From the NCBI RefSeq assembly GCF_004379255.2, contig NC_056033.1, forward strand, positions 43,364,719 to 43,428,718: a DNA stretch of 64,000 nt, read 5' to 3'. The notes under the pieces were generated by a model. It searched no databases. It was not told the DNA's origin and saw only the letters and a program-made list of their open reading frames with translations. Origin of the DNA: Salvia splendens (Eukaryota; Streptophyta; Magnoliopsida; Lamiales; Lamiaceae). Below, piece after piece: positions 12,546-24,236 of this stretch; position 1 is the stretch's first letter, and each line of letters begins with the position of its first letter. Made by a program: the position numbers and the translations under genes.

Positions 12546-14947
12546 TAATAAATAAAGTGGACTCTACTCACAAAACAGACTACTTAGGCCATCTCCAACG
12601 ATGTCTCTTATCTGTCCCTTAACCGTCTCTTAAATTACTATTCTTGGCCCCATTGTACTTTTTACTCCATCTCTTAACTAAGGGACATGACGTGCAACCC
12701 TCCATCTCTTATCCGTCTCTTAACCATCTCTTCATTTTTTTTTATTTCCAACTAATTCAATTAATAAAAAACACACTTCATTAAATAAAATAAAATTACA
12801 ACATAAAATAAAAATACAACTTAAAATTAAAAAAAACACATAATTAAAATCCTAAAAAATAAAAATTACATAACTTATAATACAATTTTATAGAAAATAA
12901 AAAAAACTACTCTGCCAGGCGTCGACGAACTGGAACCACCACCCAGGACATTGTACATGCCCCCCAGTCGCCGAACGAGTTGATGTCAAACCCGCTGTAG
13001 CCGCCACCGCAAGAGTTTTTGTCGCCGGACATTTTGTGATGAGAGGTTAGATGAAAATTGGAGAGGAAATGAAGATGATTTGAGAAGAATAGATGTGTAT
13101 TTGTGTGTAAAATGAAGATGAAATGAGAGTATTTATAGAGTAAAAAAATAAATAAAAAAAAAATGTCAAAAAAACGGTAATATTACCGACTTTATTAATG
13201 TTTGGCTGCAATTCAAATAAGGTCGTCTTAAAATTCAAAGTCTTAAAGTCATGTTTTTTTCTTTTCACAATATTAATCATATCTATGCACACATATAATT
13301 TGATTTTGAATATATAACTCTTCATAAAAACGTACAGGATTTGGTAGGTGAATTTACAAATATTTACTCTAATGTGAAAATCGTTAGCTAAACAAATCCT
13401 TTTATTTTATATTCTTTCTGTTCCATAAGAATATACACTATTTATTTTTTAGTTCGTCCCACGAAAATATATGCGTTCTAATTTTAAAAACTTTCTCTTT
13501 AACGAGATAAGACTCATTTTCTAGGAATAATATTTTAATTACTTTTAAATGTTTTTTACATCTATCAAATTGTGTATTTAAATTCATGTCTAACTAAAAC
13601 TACATATTTTTGTATATGAGACGGGAGGGGTACTATTGAACCAGTACCACCATCGTGCCGCAGCCATAACGCCTATTCCTTAATTTGGCTTAATACACTC
13701 CTATTGTTAAATAATAAAGTGACGATAGTGAATATTATTTATATTTTATTATAGTAGTGGGTCTAATTTATCTTTCGTATTTCGTTCCGTCTTTAATTAT
13801 ATTGTCTGTTAAATTAAATATATTCGTCACAAGTAAGTAGTTGATTTTAGTATTATATTATTGTGAATGGCATGGCCTACTTTTAAAATACAAACATAAT
13901 GATTTCTCTTAGCGGACATGATATACTTCTCTATTACACTATTTAGAATTAGAACTTAGAAGACAGAGGGAGGCCCAAATATCCTTAAGAGGGAACTCAC
14001 GATATTCAAATTAATCTTAGGATTTAATCACAAAAGTGCTAATTTTATTTGGTAAATTCTAAGGACTTTATTATGCCTTACCATATTGATATAGCTGCAG
14101 TTTGATATTTTTGAGTTCCCATAATTTTAAATTAATTCCGACAGTTTAGCCCACCTCCCCAGAAACAGTTACGAGTACTAATTAAGACTGCAAGATATTT
14201 AAGATATAATTAAGACTATATGAGAAAGTTATGAATATTGTCATAAACTCAGCTCAAATATAGGAAAATTGTAAATAAAAAAAGCAATTTAAAGGACATT
14301 TGGACTTTGGATACCACCCTGATATTTGAAAATTAAACTGAATCCTTAAAATTTGAAATGAGTTTAATGAAGGGCACACGTGCAGTGTAACTGAATTTGT
14401 AGAGCTTTGGGATGCTCTAATTTAAGTAATCTTCATGCATGTGTGACACTGTCTGATGCATTTATATATTGACAAATTGTATGCATTTGTTTGTGTTTTA
14501 GTTTTGAATAAAGCTATGTGGTCACCTTATGGCCAGCCATAAATTAATTAAATAATAAAAATAATTGATTTTTTTTTTCAAATTTTTGGTTTAATAATAC
14601 TTGATTTTACTTTTATATCATCTTCATTATATGTTGCTCAACATGTTAGTGTTTCTCTTTCGTAGTTTTTGCTCAACTTATTACTACTGTCATTTCTTGA
14701 TTGTTGCTCAACGTATACAGTAATTCGTGATATTAATGTGTTTTACGTAATGGAATTCAAAGATAAGTATCAACTTACAAATCCATTCACATACATATAA
14801 GTTTATATCGGTAATTCTAATTTTTTTATACATGTAAATGGACTAAATTAACTATTTATGGCCGGCCACATTATGGCCATTTAGCATCACTCTTTAATTT
14901 ATGTACAATCACTAAACCATGCTGTTTACATATTTCTAGCAAACTAA
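12546..14947. other. Intergenic DNA with a truncated ORF1-type transposon remnant
   Basis: Apart from the remnant at 12590-13150, the interval is AT-rich with no supported gene. Around 13411-13640 there are weak MITE-like ends (TTCTTTCTGTTCCATAAGAA on the left, GAGACGGGAGGGGTAC on the right), too diverged to call. It ends with TAA at 14945-14947, the target duplication of element B. Confidence 0.45.
12590..13150 (-). mobile_element. Truncated PIF/Harbinger-like remnant with start of an ORF1
   Basis: The left edge GGCCATCTCCAACGATG, just after TTA, resembles a Harbinger/Tourist terminus. On the minus strand a 41-residue frame from 13032 to 12907 starts MSGDKNS and then becomes Gly/Tyr-rich, like the first residues of the ORF1 of element A. 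The DNA upstream of it (a GA-rich leader and TATTTATAGAG) resembles the 5' region of elements A and B. No matching right terminus is seen, so the element is internally deleted and truncated. The family assignment is inference. Confidence 0.45.
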
Positions 14948-15279
14948 GAGCATCGGCATCTGTGCTCTTGCCAACGAGCACGGATGTGGGTCCGGTCCCA
15001 CTTTTACTTCTTGCTCTTAGGTAAGAGCACAACACCCACATCCGTGCTCTTCCGTAAGGACAAGCTCAAGAGTCCCACCATTATATTATTCAATTTAAAT
15101 AAAAACAATTCCACAAAATTAAAATGCATTAAAAATACCCGAAATAATATTACAAATTACTAAAAATTAAAAATTACATAATTAAAATAGTAAAAATTAA
15201 AAATTACATAATTAAAATCCTAAAAATTAAAAATTACATAATTAAACACCTAAAAAATAAAAATTACCCCCGTGGATGA

Positions 15280-16277
15280 CTATTCATCCGGCTCTACCCC
15301 CAATGTTCTTTGGAGACCCCGTATCATCGCCACATGCGATCGAAGTTGCTCGGGGGTCATATTTGACCTATCGGCCAAATTGAGTTGGGCCAAAATCCCC
15401 CACAACGAGTTGGTAGGGGTTGAGGTGGCACATAGGGAGGAGGGGCGGATGGAGTTGAGGTGGCACATAGGGAGCAGGGGCGGATGGAGTCGCGGCGCGA
15501 CGGCGGTTGGCCGCCGCCTTTATCCTTCCTTGCGGCCGGCGTTGGGAACCGCTCGGGCCGGCGTCGGGGCTACCCAAGTTAGCTCTGGCAAGTTGGCTAG
15601 CCACATCTTCGGAGCCAGCGTCGAATAGGGATACCGACCTCGACCGTTTGGAGGAGGAGCTAGAGGAGGATGTTACGCCTCCCCTATACTTCGGATGCGA
15701 CCGCGTCTCCTGCCAAATGTTGAGGTACTTGAACGACTTGTAGTTTATGGATTGGTAGGTCGCCAAGGCGGAACTGACGATGTCAAGCTCGCTCCGACCG
15801 CTCCTCGCCGACCGCTCTTCCTGGAGGTAATACCCCTGAAACTTTTGGATTTCTTCTCGTTGCGCTCGATTGTTCCAGCCGGCTGGTTTTGATTGTACCG
15901 GAGACAGATGCGCCACCAATAATGGTCACCGAATTGGTTCGTGCCAACCTCCGGATCTTCGGAGATTGACAAGAACGCTTTGAACAATTGCTCCATCTCC
16001 CCCGGAGTGTACGGGGTGCGGAAACCGCGAGTAGGAAGAGGAGGAGCTTGAGAGGGGCCGCTCCCTCCCGCTCTAGGCACGGATGGCTCGGGTGTCCACC
16101 CGTATTGCCCTTCGGGGGCATCTTGGTCGTCGACCGTGTAAGGTCGGTAGCCACCCGGAACTTGCGAACCTTGGGTTTGAGGAGGGGCCGAATATTCCGT
16201 TTCCTGACTAGGAAATGGTTGTGAACCGAACCAATCGGGGTTCCAACTGTGGGAGCCGGAGGGGTGATCGCCATGGT
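15280..16277 (-). pseudogene. Harbinger ORF1 of element B, start lost and frameshifted
   Basis: Same protein family as in element A. The conserved N-terminal frame (NPDWFGSQPFPSQETEY, then VPGGYRPYTVDDQDAPEG, YTPGEMEQLFKAFLSISED and HYWWRICLRYNQ) is open but has no ATG at the expected place; the ATG at 16274 is in another frame. After TIERNE the region matching SMVRNAIFRANE of element A is missing and the frame changes to EEIQKFQGYYLQEERS, continuing through KYLNIWQETRSHPKYRGG to a stop at 15368. The last block (MTPEQLRSHVAMIRGLQ) is in a third frame ending at 15280. It is therefore a pseudogene. Confidence 0.8.
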
Positions 16278-16405
16278 CGGACGTTGTTTTGTTGTAAGAG
16301 TAAGAGTGAAAGAAAGATTGAGAATTGAGAATTGAGAATGGAAATGAGAGAATTTAGATAAGAATTGTGTAGTGTGGTGTGAATTTTTGGGTGTGGAAGT
16401 GAGGG

Positions 16406-16413
16406 TATTTATA
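16406..16413 (-). promoter_or_regulatory. TATA box of element B ORF1
   Basis: Minus-strand TATAAATA, about 130 bp upstream of the ORF1 start region, in the same position as the TATA box of element A. Confidence 0.5.
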
Positions 16414-16743
16414 GATGAAAATGTGTATTTTCGGAGAGAAAAATTGAAAAATAAAGTAAAAGTGGGTAGAAAACGGATATAATTTTTTGGGAAGTGGAAA
16501 AATATATTTTTATTTTAATCGAATTTTTTAATTAAAATCCAATTTTTTTAAAGAAAAAAATTAAATTGCCAACGGCTATGCCGTTGGCCAATGGGAGGCT
16601 GTCACGTACGCTGCTCACTGGCACGGACGTGCTCGATGCATCGAGTAGCGCCGCGCCAGCGGCAAGAGCGCAGCGGCAGACAGCGATGTCATGCCGCTGG
16701 CACGGACGGACGGACGTCGTCCTGCTCATCGCTGCGGATGCTC

Positions 16744-19002
16744 TAAGAAACCTAGCAAATGTCATAATTTTTGTGATTGCTAAACCTGTCTTTTATTTGT
16801 AAATAGTTTTCCTCTATTATTAAGTTTTTTAATTAGTGTGCCAATTTCGAGCATAAATTATGCAAAAGAAAATGTAAGAATTTTGAAGAAAGAATCTAAT
16901 ATTAACAGCTTTCGGAAATTTAACTACTTATACGATTTTAAAAATCATTGAATTAAAATAATTATAATGAATCTCTAAGTACGAGAAATTCATAAAAAGT
17001 CAATGTGTTGTGAATCGAACTATAGTCTATAAACCAAATCTTTTGTTAGTCCCAATACGAGTCTCAATTTGTGTATGAAAACAAACACACACAGTATCAA
17101 ATTATCATAATATAAGTTATTTTAATATACTTCTGTCCAAAAAAAATATTCTTATTTTACCATTTTGGGATATCCAAAAAAAAATAGTCTCATTTATAAA
17201 AATAGAAAGTTTCTTTCTCATATTTTATCACTTGTTTTCTTCTCATTGACTGGCAGATCCAATTAACTACAAAGGGATGCCATCAAAGCCAAAATTGTGA
17301 GTAGCCTAGTGGTAAAATGCCATCCTTGGCGCTATTATATGTTATGTTTATAATTGGCTGTATTGTTTTTGTTTCTAACTGATTTATCATTAAGTATGTA
17401 TTTGTCTTTTATTTGTTTCACTTTTGTTACGTATGATTATGAATTTATTATTGGCTATAATCTTTATTATTTATCATTTTTAATTATACTCATATTTAAT
17501 CATTTATAGAAAAAATGAAACATTTTATTTTATTTAAAAATTTTAAAGACTCTTTATGGATTACTAAAATTTGAAGTAATAATCTCTATATAAAATAGTC
17601 AAAAAATTTCAAGTAATAAAACATAAAAAAGTAGCTCACTTGAAAATAAATAATTGAGATAAAAAATTGATTAAATATTAAATCTAAATTAATGTAATTA
17701 TTTATCGCACCCCCAAATTTCTGGATTCGCTACTGTTCTCTTTCATACTCAACCTACCTTTTCTCCATATCTTCCTTATTTTACCTATGTTTTTCTCATT
17801 CTCTTACTTTAACAATTTCTCATTAAATTCGTGACGATCTACAAATGAAACTATTTTTTATGTACAAAGGGAATACTAATTTGAATAAAAGATAACCAAA
17901 CAATTCAGTTGGATAGTTCCTAAGACCATCAATAACCATACACCAAAATTCATTTTCGGGGTAGAAAACTTTACCAACCATACACTAAATCCAAATTATT
18001 TTTGGATTTTCTATATGACAACACCAAATATGGTGCTATTGCAAAAATTGTGAGACATATACTAAAAGTGGTGTGAAATTTGAATTTGGTGTAAATAATT
18101 GGAATAAAACTAATTTTTAGTGTGATATATACTTAAAAATGAATTTAAGTTTAATGTAAATAGTTGGAGATGGACAAAGAATTGAAACTACTCCATAAAT
18201 TATTAAAGGTAATACGCAATTTTTTTAAACATACAACTTTAAAACCTTGATTAAAAATTGTGTGTAGTGGTAAATGGTTGTTTATTGTGACACCCCAAAA
18301 ACTTTCCTTATGAAAATAAGTTCCTATTCAAAATAAGAGAGAGTTTTAAAATCCATCAATATCTTGGGCCCAAATTGTAATTTGTGTGGGTTTCTCTACA
18401 CCAAAAATATGCATCCCAGTGTATATGATACTACAACCTAAAGTCCTAAATTAGCCCATCACCTTTATAATTTGCACAATTGGATATATTCTGAATCTCT
18501 GATCCATTTAGAGACTATGTAACGTATCTTTAGACCAAGAAAATAAATCAATATTGAACTCCATTTTTTTATGCCAAAATACCCAGATTAATTAGGATTG
18601 AACCCACATGATACGTTTGAAGAAAAAATAATTGGAGTATTAATAGGGAATAATATATAGGGCTACCTTATTAGAGAAAGAAAAAAAAGGGATGACAAAA
18701 ATAGAAATATTATCTGTTTTTATGGGATAGAAGTATTTTTTGGGGTTAAAATGGAAAAAGGTATTTTTTGCAACTAGTAATTTCGAAAGGTTAGGCCATT
18801 ATTTCAGAAAAAATAAATTAGGAAGATGGAGTATATAATGAAAGAAGCGAAATGAAGCAAGAATTCCACTTATATAACATCCGTAATTCATGAAAGCGCG
18901 ACTATACAAGAGTTGCACCGAACAAAGGAGAAAGAAAACAAGAGGCACGAAATACGGTAGTGGAGTAGGCACCAATACCATCCCATCACGCCTAAAACAA
19001 CT
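16744..19002. other. Intergenic DNA downstream of the lipase gene
   Basis: AT-rich DNA with no supported gene. It includes a MITE candidate at 17924-18175. A TGTGACACCCC motif at 18289 resembles the first bases of some LTRs, but I find no second end. A segment with CACCCCCAAATTTCTGGATTCGC near 17708 is reminiscent of transposon remnants but is not assigned. Confidence 0.4.
17924..18175. mobile_element. Tourist-like MITE candidate
   Basis: The left end GACCATCAATAACCATACAC and the reverse complement of the right end (GTCCATCTCCAACTATTTAC) are imperfect inverted repeats enclosing about 250 bp of AT-rich non-coding DNA. The left flank is TAA, the right flank AAA, so the target duplication is uncertain. 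Confidence 0.4.
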
Positions 19003-19608
19003 CTACTTTGCATACTTGATGACTTGCTCAAAGTGGTGGGCCGTGTCGGCCGGATGCGCCTCCATCCTCGGCCGTTCGGGCACTACCCACCGCCCCTCCC
19101 CGCTCCTCACCATCCCCTTGTGCTCGTCCTGCCACCAATTTGGCGGCACGCCATATTCCGCCTTCAAGAAGTCGCAGCTCTTGTTCACCAGTGCTACGTC
19201 TCTCTTCGACGCTAACCACAACTGTTTACCTACAACTCAATTAATTGTCTCATTCTCATATCCAAATTAGTGGTTTGATTGGTCGTTGTTCTAAGTGTCA
19301 ACTGATTTTAATACTTAGTGATCAGGTCAGTCTTTGACTGATAGGAGTAGAGTGTACCTTTGCCGTGGTAGCCATCCAGCAAGTGCAAATGCGCCTCAAG
19401 GTTGTGCGCACATCTCAAGTCCTTGGTGTTCTTTAGGAATGGGGAGTGTGTGTGATCCAAACCTAACTCCACACCTACGTGGGCGTAGCTCCATGGAAAA
19501 GACATAGCATCCTCTAGGTATTTCTGGTACTGAAATTTCTCATTCGTGATGATCCCAGGGACCCTCGGCACCCGGTCGTGCACGTTCACCACCCGGAGCA
19601 CCTTGATC

Positions 19609-19613
19609 CCGAG
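19609..19613. repeat. Left target-site duplication of the retrotransposon
   Basis: CCGAG here is repeated at 27218-27222, on the far side of the element. This is the 5-bp duplication expected for LTR retrotransposon integration. Confidence 0.95.
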
Positions 19614-20312
19614 TGATGATTCCGCGAATTTTCGATGATGATGAATGCTCGTAAAAATAAATTACGACACAGAGAATTTTACGTGGTTCGATTTACTGAG
19701 GTAAATCTACGTCCACGGGGAGAAATGAGGGCAGGTTTGTATTGCTTGATCTGCGAATTACAGCTTACAACACAGACTTGCTATATGATTATTTCTCTAG
19801 AGAGATTCTAACCCCTTTCTACCAGATCTAAGTTCTATTTATACATTGAACTAAGATCGTGGCTTACATCATCACTCTAGGTCGTGGAGGTCGTGTAGGT
19901 CATGGCCTAAGATCGTGGCCTGAGTTGACGCCACGTGGTAGTGGGTGTGTTGGAAGTTGTGGAAATCCTGCATGGGTCCACTAACTCCTTGTTCGGTCGA
20001 AAACTGAGACCGAACTGCTTTGGTTGCCGATCTGAGAGTAGAGCTTGATGCCGACCTATGAGCAGAGCTTGATTGGTTGGCTTTTGCCGAGCTGTAGGCT
20101 GAGGCCGAACTCTTACTGAGACCGAACTGCTTTGGTTGCCGATCTGAGAGTAGAGCTTGATGCCGACCTAAGAGCAGAGCTTGATTGGTTGGCTTTTACC
20201 GAGCTGTAGGCTGAGGCCGAACTCTTTGGTAATGCCGAACTCATACTCTTCCTTGGGCTTCGGGCTGATGGGCCGTCACTGCTGTTGGGTTTGTTTAGTT
20301 CGTACCCCATCA
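19614..20312 (-). repeat. Left LTR (3' LTR of the element)
   Basis: 699 bp, reading TGATGATTCC...CCCCATCA. By eye it is identical to the right LTR throughout. It contains a tandem duplication of about 115 bp (segment starting GAGACCGAACTGCTTTGG, twice, near 20008 and 20119), the copies differing at two or three sites. A minus-strand TATAAATA lies at 19836-19843. Confidence 0.95.
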
Positions 20313-20328
20313 CTACCCCCCCCGAAAG
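20313..20328 (-). other. Polypurine tract of the retrotransposon
   Basis: On the minus strand CTTTCGGGGGGGGTAG lies immediately upstream of the 3' LTR, where plus-strand DNA synthesis would be primed. It fits the orientation set by the primer-binding site and gag. Confidence 0.7.
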
Positions 20329-20645
20329 ACGAAGTGAATCACTTCGGCGAAGCGAGTCACTTCGGTATTCTGGATAAAAGTACGGGGGAGGCTGACGTCA
20401 GGGGACATGCCTTGCATGTGACTGCATTAAATGCGACAGTAAAATCCGGCCGTTGAATCCTGAAAAGGTGGGATTCGAAACGGTGCGACGATTTTGAAAT
20501 CTTCGCCGAATCTGATAAATATGCTCTTTCCTCCTCATTTGAACACCTTTGCTGTTGCGTCTTCTATACTCTCTCTTTCTCGAGAAATTTTCTTCCGCTT
20601 TCAAGAGCTTCTTCAGACTTTCTTCACTTTCAAAAAGTAAGAAAA

Positions 20646-23543
20646 ATGTCTTCTTCTTCTTCTTCGGTGTCGGGTAGCGGTAGGAAAAGGGATAAGGGGT
20701 CTTCTAGCCGGAAAGAATCCGGGGAGAAGACCGTAGAGTATTTTCACAGTATCTTGAGTAAGGATACTGTGATATCCCTTCACGAGAAATATTTTTTACC
20801 TGGGGGGAAGGCGGTGGTTCCCGACGATGATCATAGGGCTAACGACCCGCCGGAGGGTTATGCCACCGTTTACGAAGCCTGCTTAGAATGCGGGCTTCGT
20901 TTTCCTCTTCCCCCACCTTTTGTAGAGCTTCTTGATTTTTTTCAACTCCCTTTAGGTCAGGTGACTCCGAACTCTTGGAGGCACTTATCGGCTTTTGCTG
21001 CCGAACTGCGTAGGCTAGATAAGGATCTGTCTCTGAGGGCAATCCTTAATTTTTTCCAGTTTAAAAGGAAGGGATCTTGGTTCTACTTGATCCCCTTACA
21101 GCCTTTTAGGGCCTTCTGCCGAACCAAGTGGCCGAAATGGCAAAACCGTTTCTTTTTTTATAATAGGACTTCGGCTCCGGGCTTTCCTTGGAGAAGGCCG
21201 AAGTCCGTGATTCCCCATCCTCGGTTAGAACCGTTGGCCGAGCTCGAGGGCGAGCTCAATAAGATTCCTATGATTAGGAAACAGTATTCGGAAACTGAGC
21301 TCGTCAAGGGCGACCTCGTGTTCAATATCTCGTCTTCGGACGAAGAGGCCGAGGGTGAGGATTTCTCTTTATCTTTATGCTCTACTGCTTTAACGAAGAA
21401 AACTAACCTTGTTTTCTTGCTTTTTGGCAGTGTTCATGTTGAATAAGGCTATCAGAAAGTCCTCCGAGCTTGTGGAGCCGGAGAGAGAGAAGGCTACCAG
21501 CTCGGCGCCTGATGCCGAGAAGAATCCGAAGAGGCAAAAGACCTCTTCGGGTCCAAAGAAGCCGGAGTCGACTTCGGCAAGTAGGAAGGGGAAGACCCAG
21601 AAGCCCCCGAGAGCGCCAGAGAAAGACGTGGTCTTGGCGCCTCCTTCGGAGCATATCTGTGAGCCATTTTTATGGCCCACGGACTTTGCCGAGGTGAATT
21701 GTCTTCTTGATTCTTTGGCTTGGCTTCTGTCCTGTATTTTTGGTGCCCTCTGTTGACTTTTTTCCTTATCCATTTTCAGAGGAACGATATGCTCTCCAAG
21801 CTCGTCGCCGTCGAACTCTCCAAAGCGTCCAACGACTATGCTGAGATGCAGAGGAAATTGGCGGCTGCTTGTCACCGGGCCGAGCAGGCCGAGGCAAACT
21901 TTGAGAAAGCCAGAGCTGCTAGGATTTCGGCCCAGGATGAAGCTCAGTTTGCCAAAAACCAGCTCGTCATCCAGCGAGAGCAGACGAAACGGAGTGATGC
22001 TGCCGCCGTGGTTGCCCAGGGGGAGGCTCTCCGTGTTTACACGGAGAAACTCTTTTTGAGTAGCCAGTTCTCGGCTTTTGTCGGTAGTCTGGTAAGGCTA
22101 ATTACCGATAAGGGCGAGCAGGGGCCTGAAGTCGTCCTGCCGCTGTACGGCCGGGAGATAGCAGCTCGGCTTCAGAATCTGCCGCTCCTTGAGGAGCTCG
22201 CTTCATCCTCGGTCCTGCTTTCTGCAGACCGAGTCCGGAGTTGTCGAGCTGATCGGGACGAGAACCTGGAGGCTATCTTTGCCTCCGTGGGACCCGTTTC
22301 ACCCGCTTCGACTTACAACGGAGAGGGTGAGGCCGAGCCGCTGGAGCGGGAGGCCGAAGTCGAGCGAGCCGGGCATCCGGAGAAGGAAGCCGATCAGGAG
22401 ACGCAGCAGATCGGCTACGGTGGCGCCGAGCAGGCTGGGGAGAGCAAGGAGGCAGAGGCTGAAGCTGAAGCAGAGAAGGAAGCTGAACCTCACCGAGAAG
22501 GTGGAGACGAAGCTAGCGAAGTATGATTTCGTCTCCCTTCTCTTAGTTTAGTTTCTTCCTTTATGTAAAATGGCCTTGAAGCCCTCCTTGTATAGAAAAA
22601 TTTTTTTTCTTATGAATGAAAAAATTCTTCTTTCTGCTCTTGTGTCTTCGTATAGCCTTTCGTACTCTCTTACTCCTGTTGTGGTTTACTACCTGCTCGG
22701 TAAGCTGAAAGACCGAACTGACGTAGCTGCTTTGTATTCTTAACTCTCAAGGAGCTGGAGGTACTTCACTGGAAGCGGCTGTACTCTTCGGCTTTAGACG
22801 AAGCTGAGAAAAGAGCTATAGCCGATCAGACGAAGAATGACGAGCTTCTGGCTCGTTTAGTGAAGCTGGATGCCGATAATAAGGACTTAGAGTCCGATAA
22901 GAATGATCTGGAGGCCGAGCTGAATACGACCATTGCTGAGAGGACTGAGTACGAGGATTACATCCGTGTGCGCGGGGGAATGACCATATCAGATGTTCAG
23001 AGTCGAGTTGACGAACTGTGGGAGGAATATAATGTACTCCGGAGGAACAATGCGCTGGAGAGCTCGGCTTGCCAACAAGTCGTGACATCATTGCGGCGCT
23101 GGGCTTCTCGGTACAACATTGTTCTTTCTCGGCGCCCCTCCATAGAAAGATTCCTTCGGCATATCGCGCCAACAGATGCTCGCACTCCAGATCAAACCTC
23201 TGGTTCCCTTGTTCAAAATCCTACTCCCAGCCAACAACGAACTCCGGAACAGCCGGAAACGTCAAGACGAGAACGAGCTCAGGAGCAACCGGAATCGTCA
23301 AGACAGGGACGGACTGAAATTCGCCGAGGAGTTGTGACTATGAGCGAGCAAGATCAGCAGATGCTTCGTGAAGAGACTCTTCGCCGCCGAGGTGCTAGGG
23401 CTTCCCGGGCTCAGAGAAGAGGTGGCAGGTCGATTAGAGCATCTCGTCGACCTGCTTATTCTGCGGCTGCCTGGAACGCCCGAACTCAGCTTCACGAGGA
23501 TTTTGTGAATAGATGGCTCAACTTTAGCAACCCTGGACAGTAG
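20646..23543 (+). CDS. Retrotransposon antisense gene (gypsy-associated 'Transposase_28'-like protein with coiled coil)
   Basis: This gene is encoded opposite to gag. I read four exons, 20646-21354, 21431-21693, 21780-22520 and 22752-23543, with GT-AG introns that keep one open frame of 834 codons with no stop. Introns that make sense only on this strand support it as the coding strand. The N-terminus is Ser-rich; residues about 35-200 (LHEKYFLPGGKAVVPDD, EGYATVYEACLECGLRFPLP, FVELLDFFQLPLGQVTPNSW) match my recollection of the Pfam family for a putative gypsy-type transposon protein. Then come an acidic Ser-rich linker, a basic KK-rich region, two long coiled coils (KLVAVELSKASNDYAEMQRK; ELLARLVKLDADNKDLESDK) and a Gln/Arg-rich tail. 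Function is unknown. Intactness in an element without pol suggests either recent activity or selection. The exon choices are mine and need transcript evidence. Confidence 0.75.
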
Positions 23544-23689
23544 AATAGTCCTTTGTAATAGCGTAACGCCATCTCGTAGGGTATCGGAGTTGTGTGCCGA
23601 ACAAGATTTGAAAAATGAAATTTTGTTTTCGCTTTTAACACTGTATTTACAGCTTCGCGAAAAAATTTCATCATACTTGTCCTCGGTCT

Positions 23690-24236
23690 TATGAAGTGAA
23701 CTTCTTTGACCGGACTTGTCTTTGGTCTGATGAAATAAACATCTTTGACCGGACTCGTCTTTGGTCTGATGAAATAAACATCTTTGACCGGACTCGTCTT
23801 TGGTCTGATGAAATAAACATCTTTGACCGGACTCGTCTTTGGTCTGATGAAATAAACATCTTTGACCGGACTCGTCTTTGGTCTGATGAAATAAACATCT
23901 TCGACCGGACTCGTCTTTGGTCTGATGAAATAAACATCTTTGACCGGACTCGTCTTTGGTCTGATGAAATAAACATCTTTGACCGGACTTGTCTTTGGTC
24001 TGATGAAATAAACATCTTTTGACCGGACTCGTCTTTGGTCTGATGAAATAAACATCTTTTGACCGGACTCGTCTTTGGTCTGATGAAATAAACATCTTTG
24101 ACCGGACTCGTCTTTGGTCTGATGAAATAAACATCTTTTGACCGGACTCGTCTTTGGTCTGATGAAATAAACATCTTTTGACCGGACTCGTCTTTGGTCT
24201 GATGAAATAAACATCTTTGACCGGACTCGTCTTTGT
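23690..24236. repeat. 39-bp tandem repeat array, about 14 units
   Basis: The core GACCGGACTCGTCTTTGGTC recurs 14 times at a 39-bp period, with a few 40-bp units that have one extra T in CATCTTTTGACC. Because 39 is a multiple of three, units are open in several frames and create spurious ORFs on both strands. Diverged relatives continue to about 24,420, followed by three or more copies of a second motif around CCTAATTCGGCGAGTTTTATCG (24,280-24,500). Such arrays in the 3' untranslated part of Tat-type elements are known seeds of satellite DNA; that link is established knowledge applied by inference. Confidence 0.93.

Larger units (their letters stand above)
14948..16743 (-). mobile_element. PIF/Harbinger-like element B, ORF1-only, inverted relative to A
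   Basis: A 1,796-bp element with ends GAGCATCGGCATCTGTGCTC (left) and, read on the minus strand, GAGCATCCGCAGCGATGAGC (right), flanked by TAA on both sides (14945-14947 and 16744-16746). Its 5' subterminal zone carries the same CGTCCGTGCC-type GC-rich repeats as element A. It contains only a decayed ORF1 on the minus strand. Elements A and B are the same family, in opposite orientation and about 2.4 kb apart. Confidence 0.85.

Noticed and set aside
17285..17330. tRNA-like phrase GCCTAGTGGTAAAATGCC
   Set aside because: Only a B-box-like resemblance; no cloverleaf arms or acceptor stem can be formed. Possibly a SINE or other transposon relic.
18289..18480. TGTGACACCCC start suggesting an LTR
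   Set aside because: No matching end, no second copy and no target duplication in the window.
21720..22526. Treating the antisense retrotransposon exons as separate single-exon genes starting at internal ATGs
   Set aside because: The upstream extensions are intronic; splicing at GT-AG sites joins them into one continuous frame.
23298..24214. Long minus-strand frames of repeated 'KDVYFIRPKTSPV' or 'MFISSDQRRVRSK'
   Set aside because: They are generated by the 39-bp tandem array, which lacks stops in several frames. No independent coding evidence.
23690..24236. Regularly spaced repeats resembling a CRISPR array
   Set aside because: The units are directly adjacent with no unique spacers and lie inside a plant retrotransposon.
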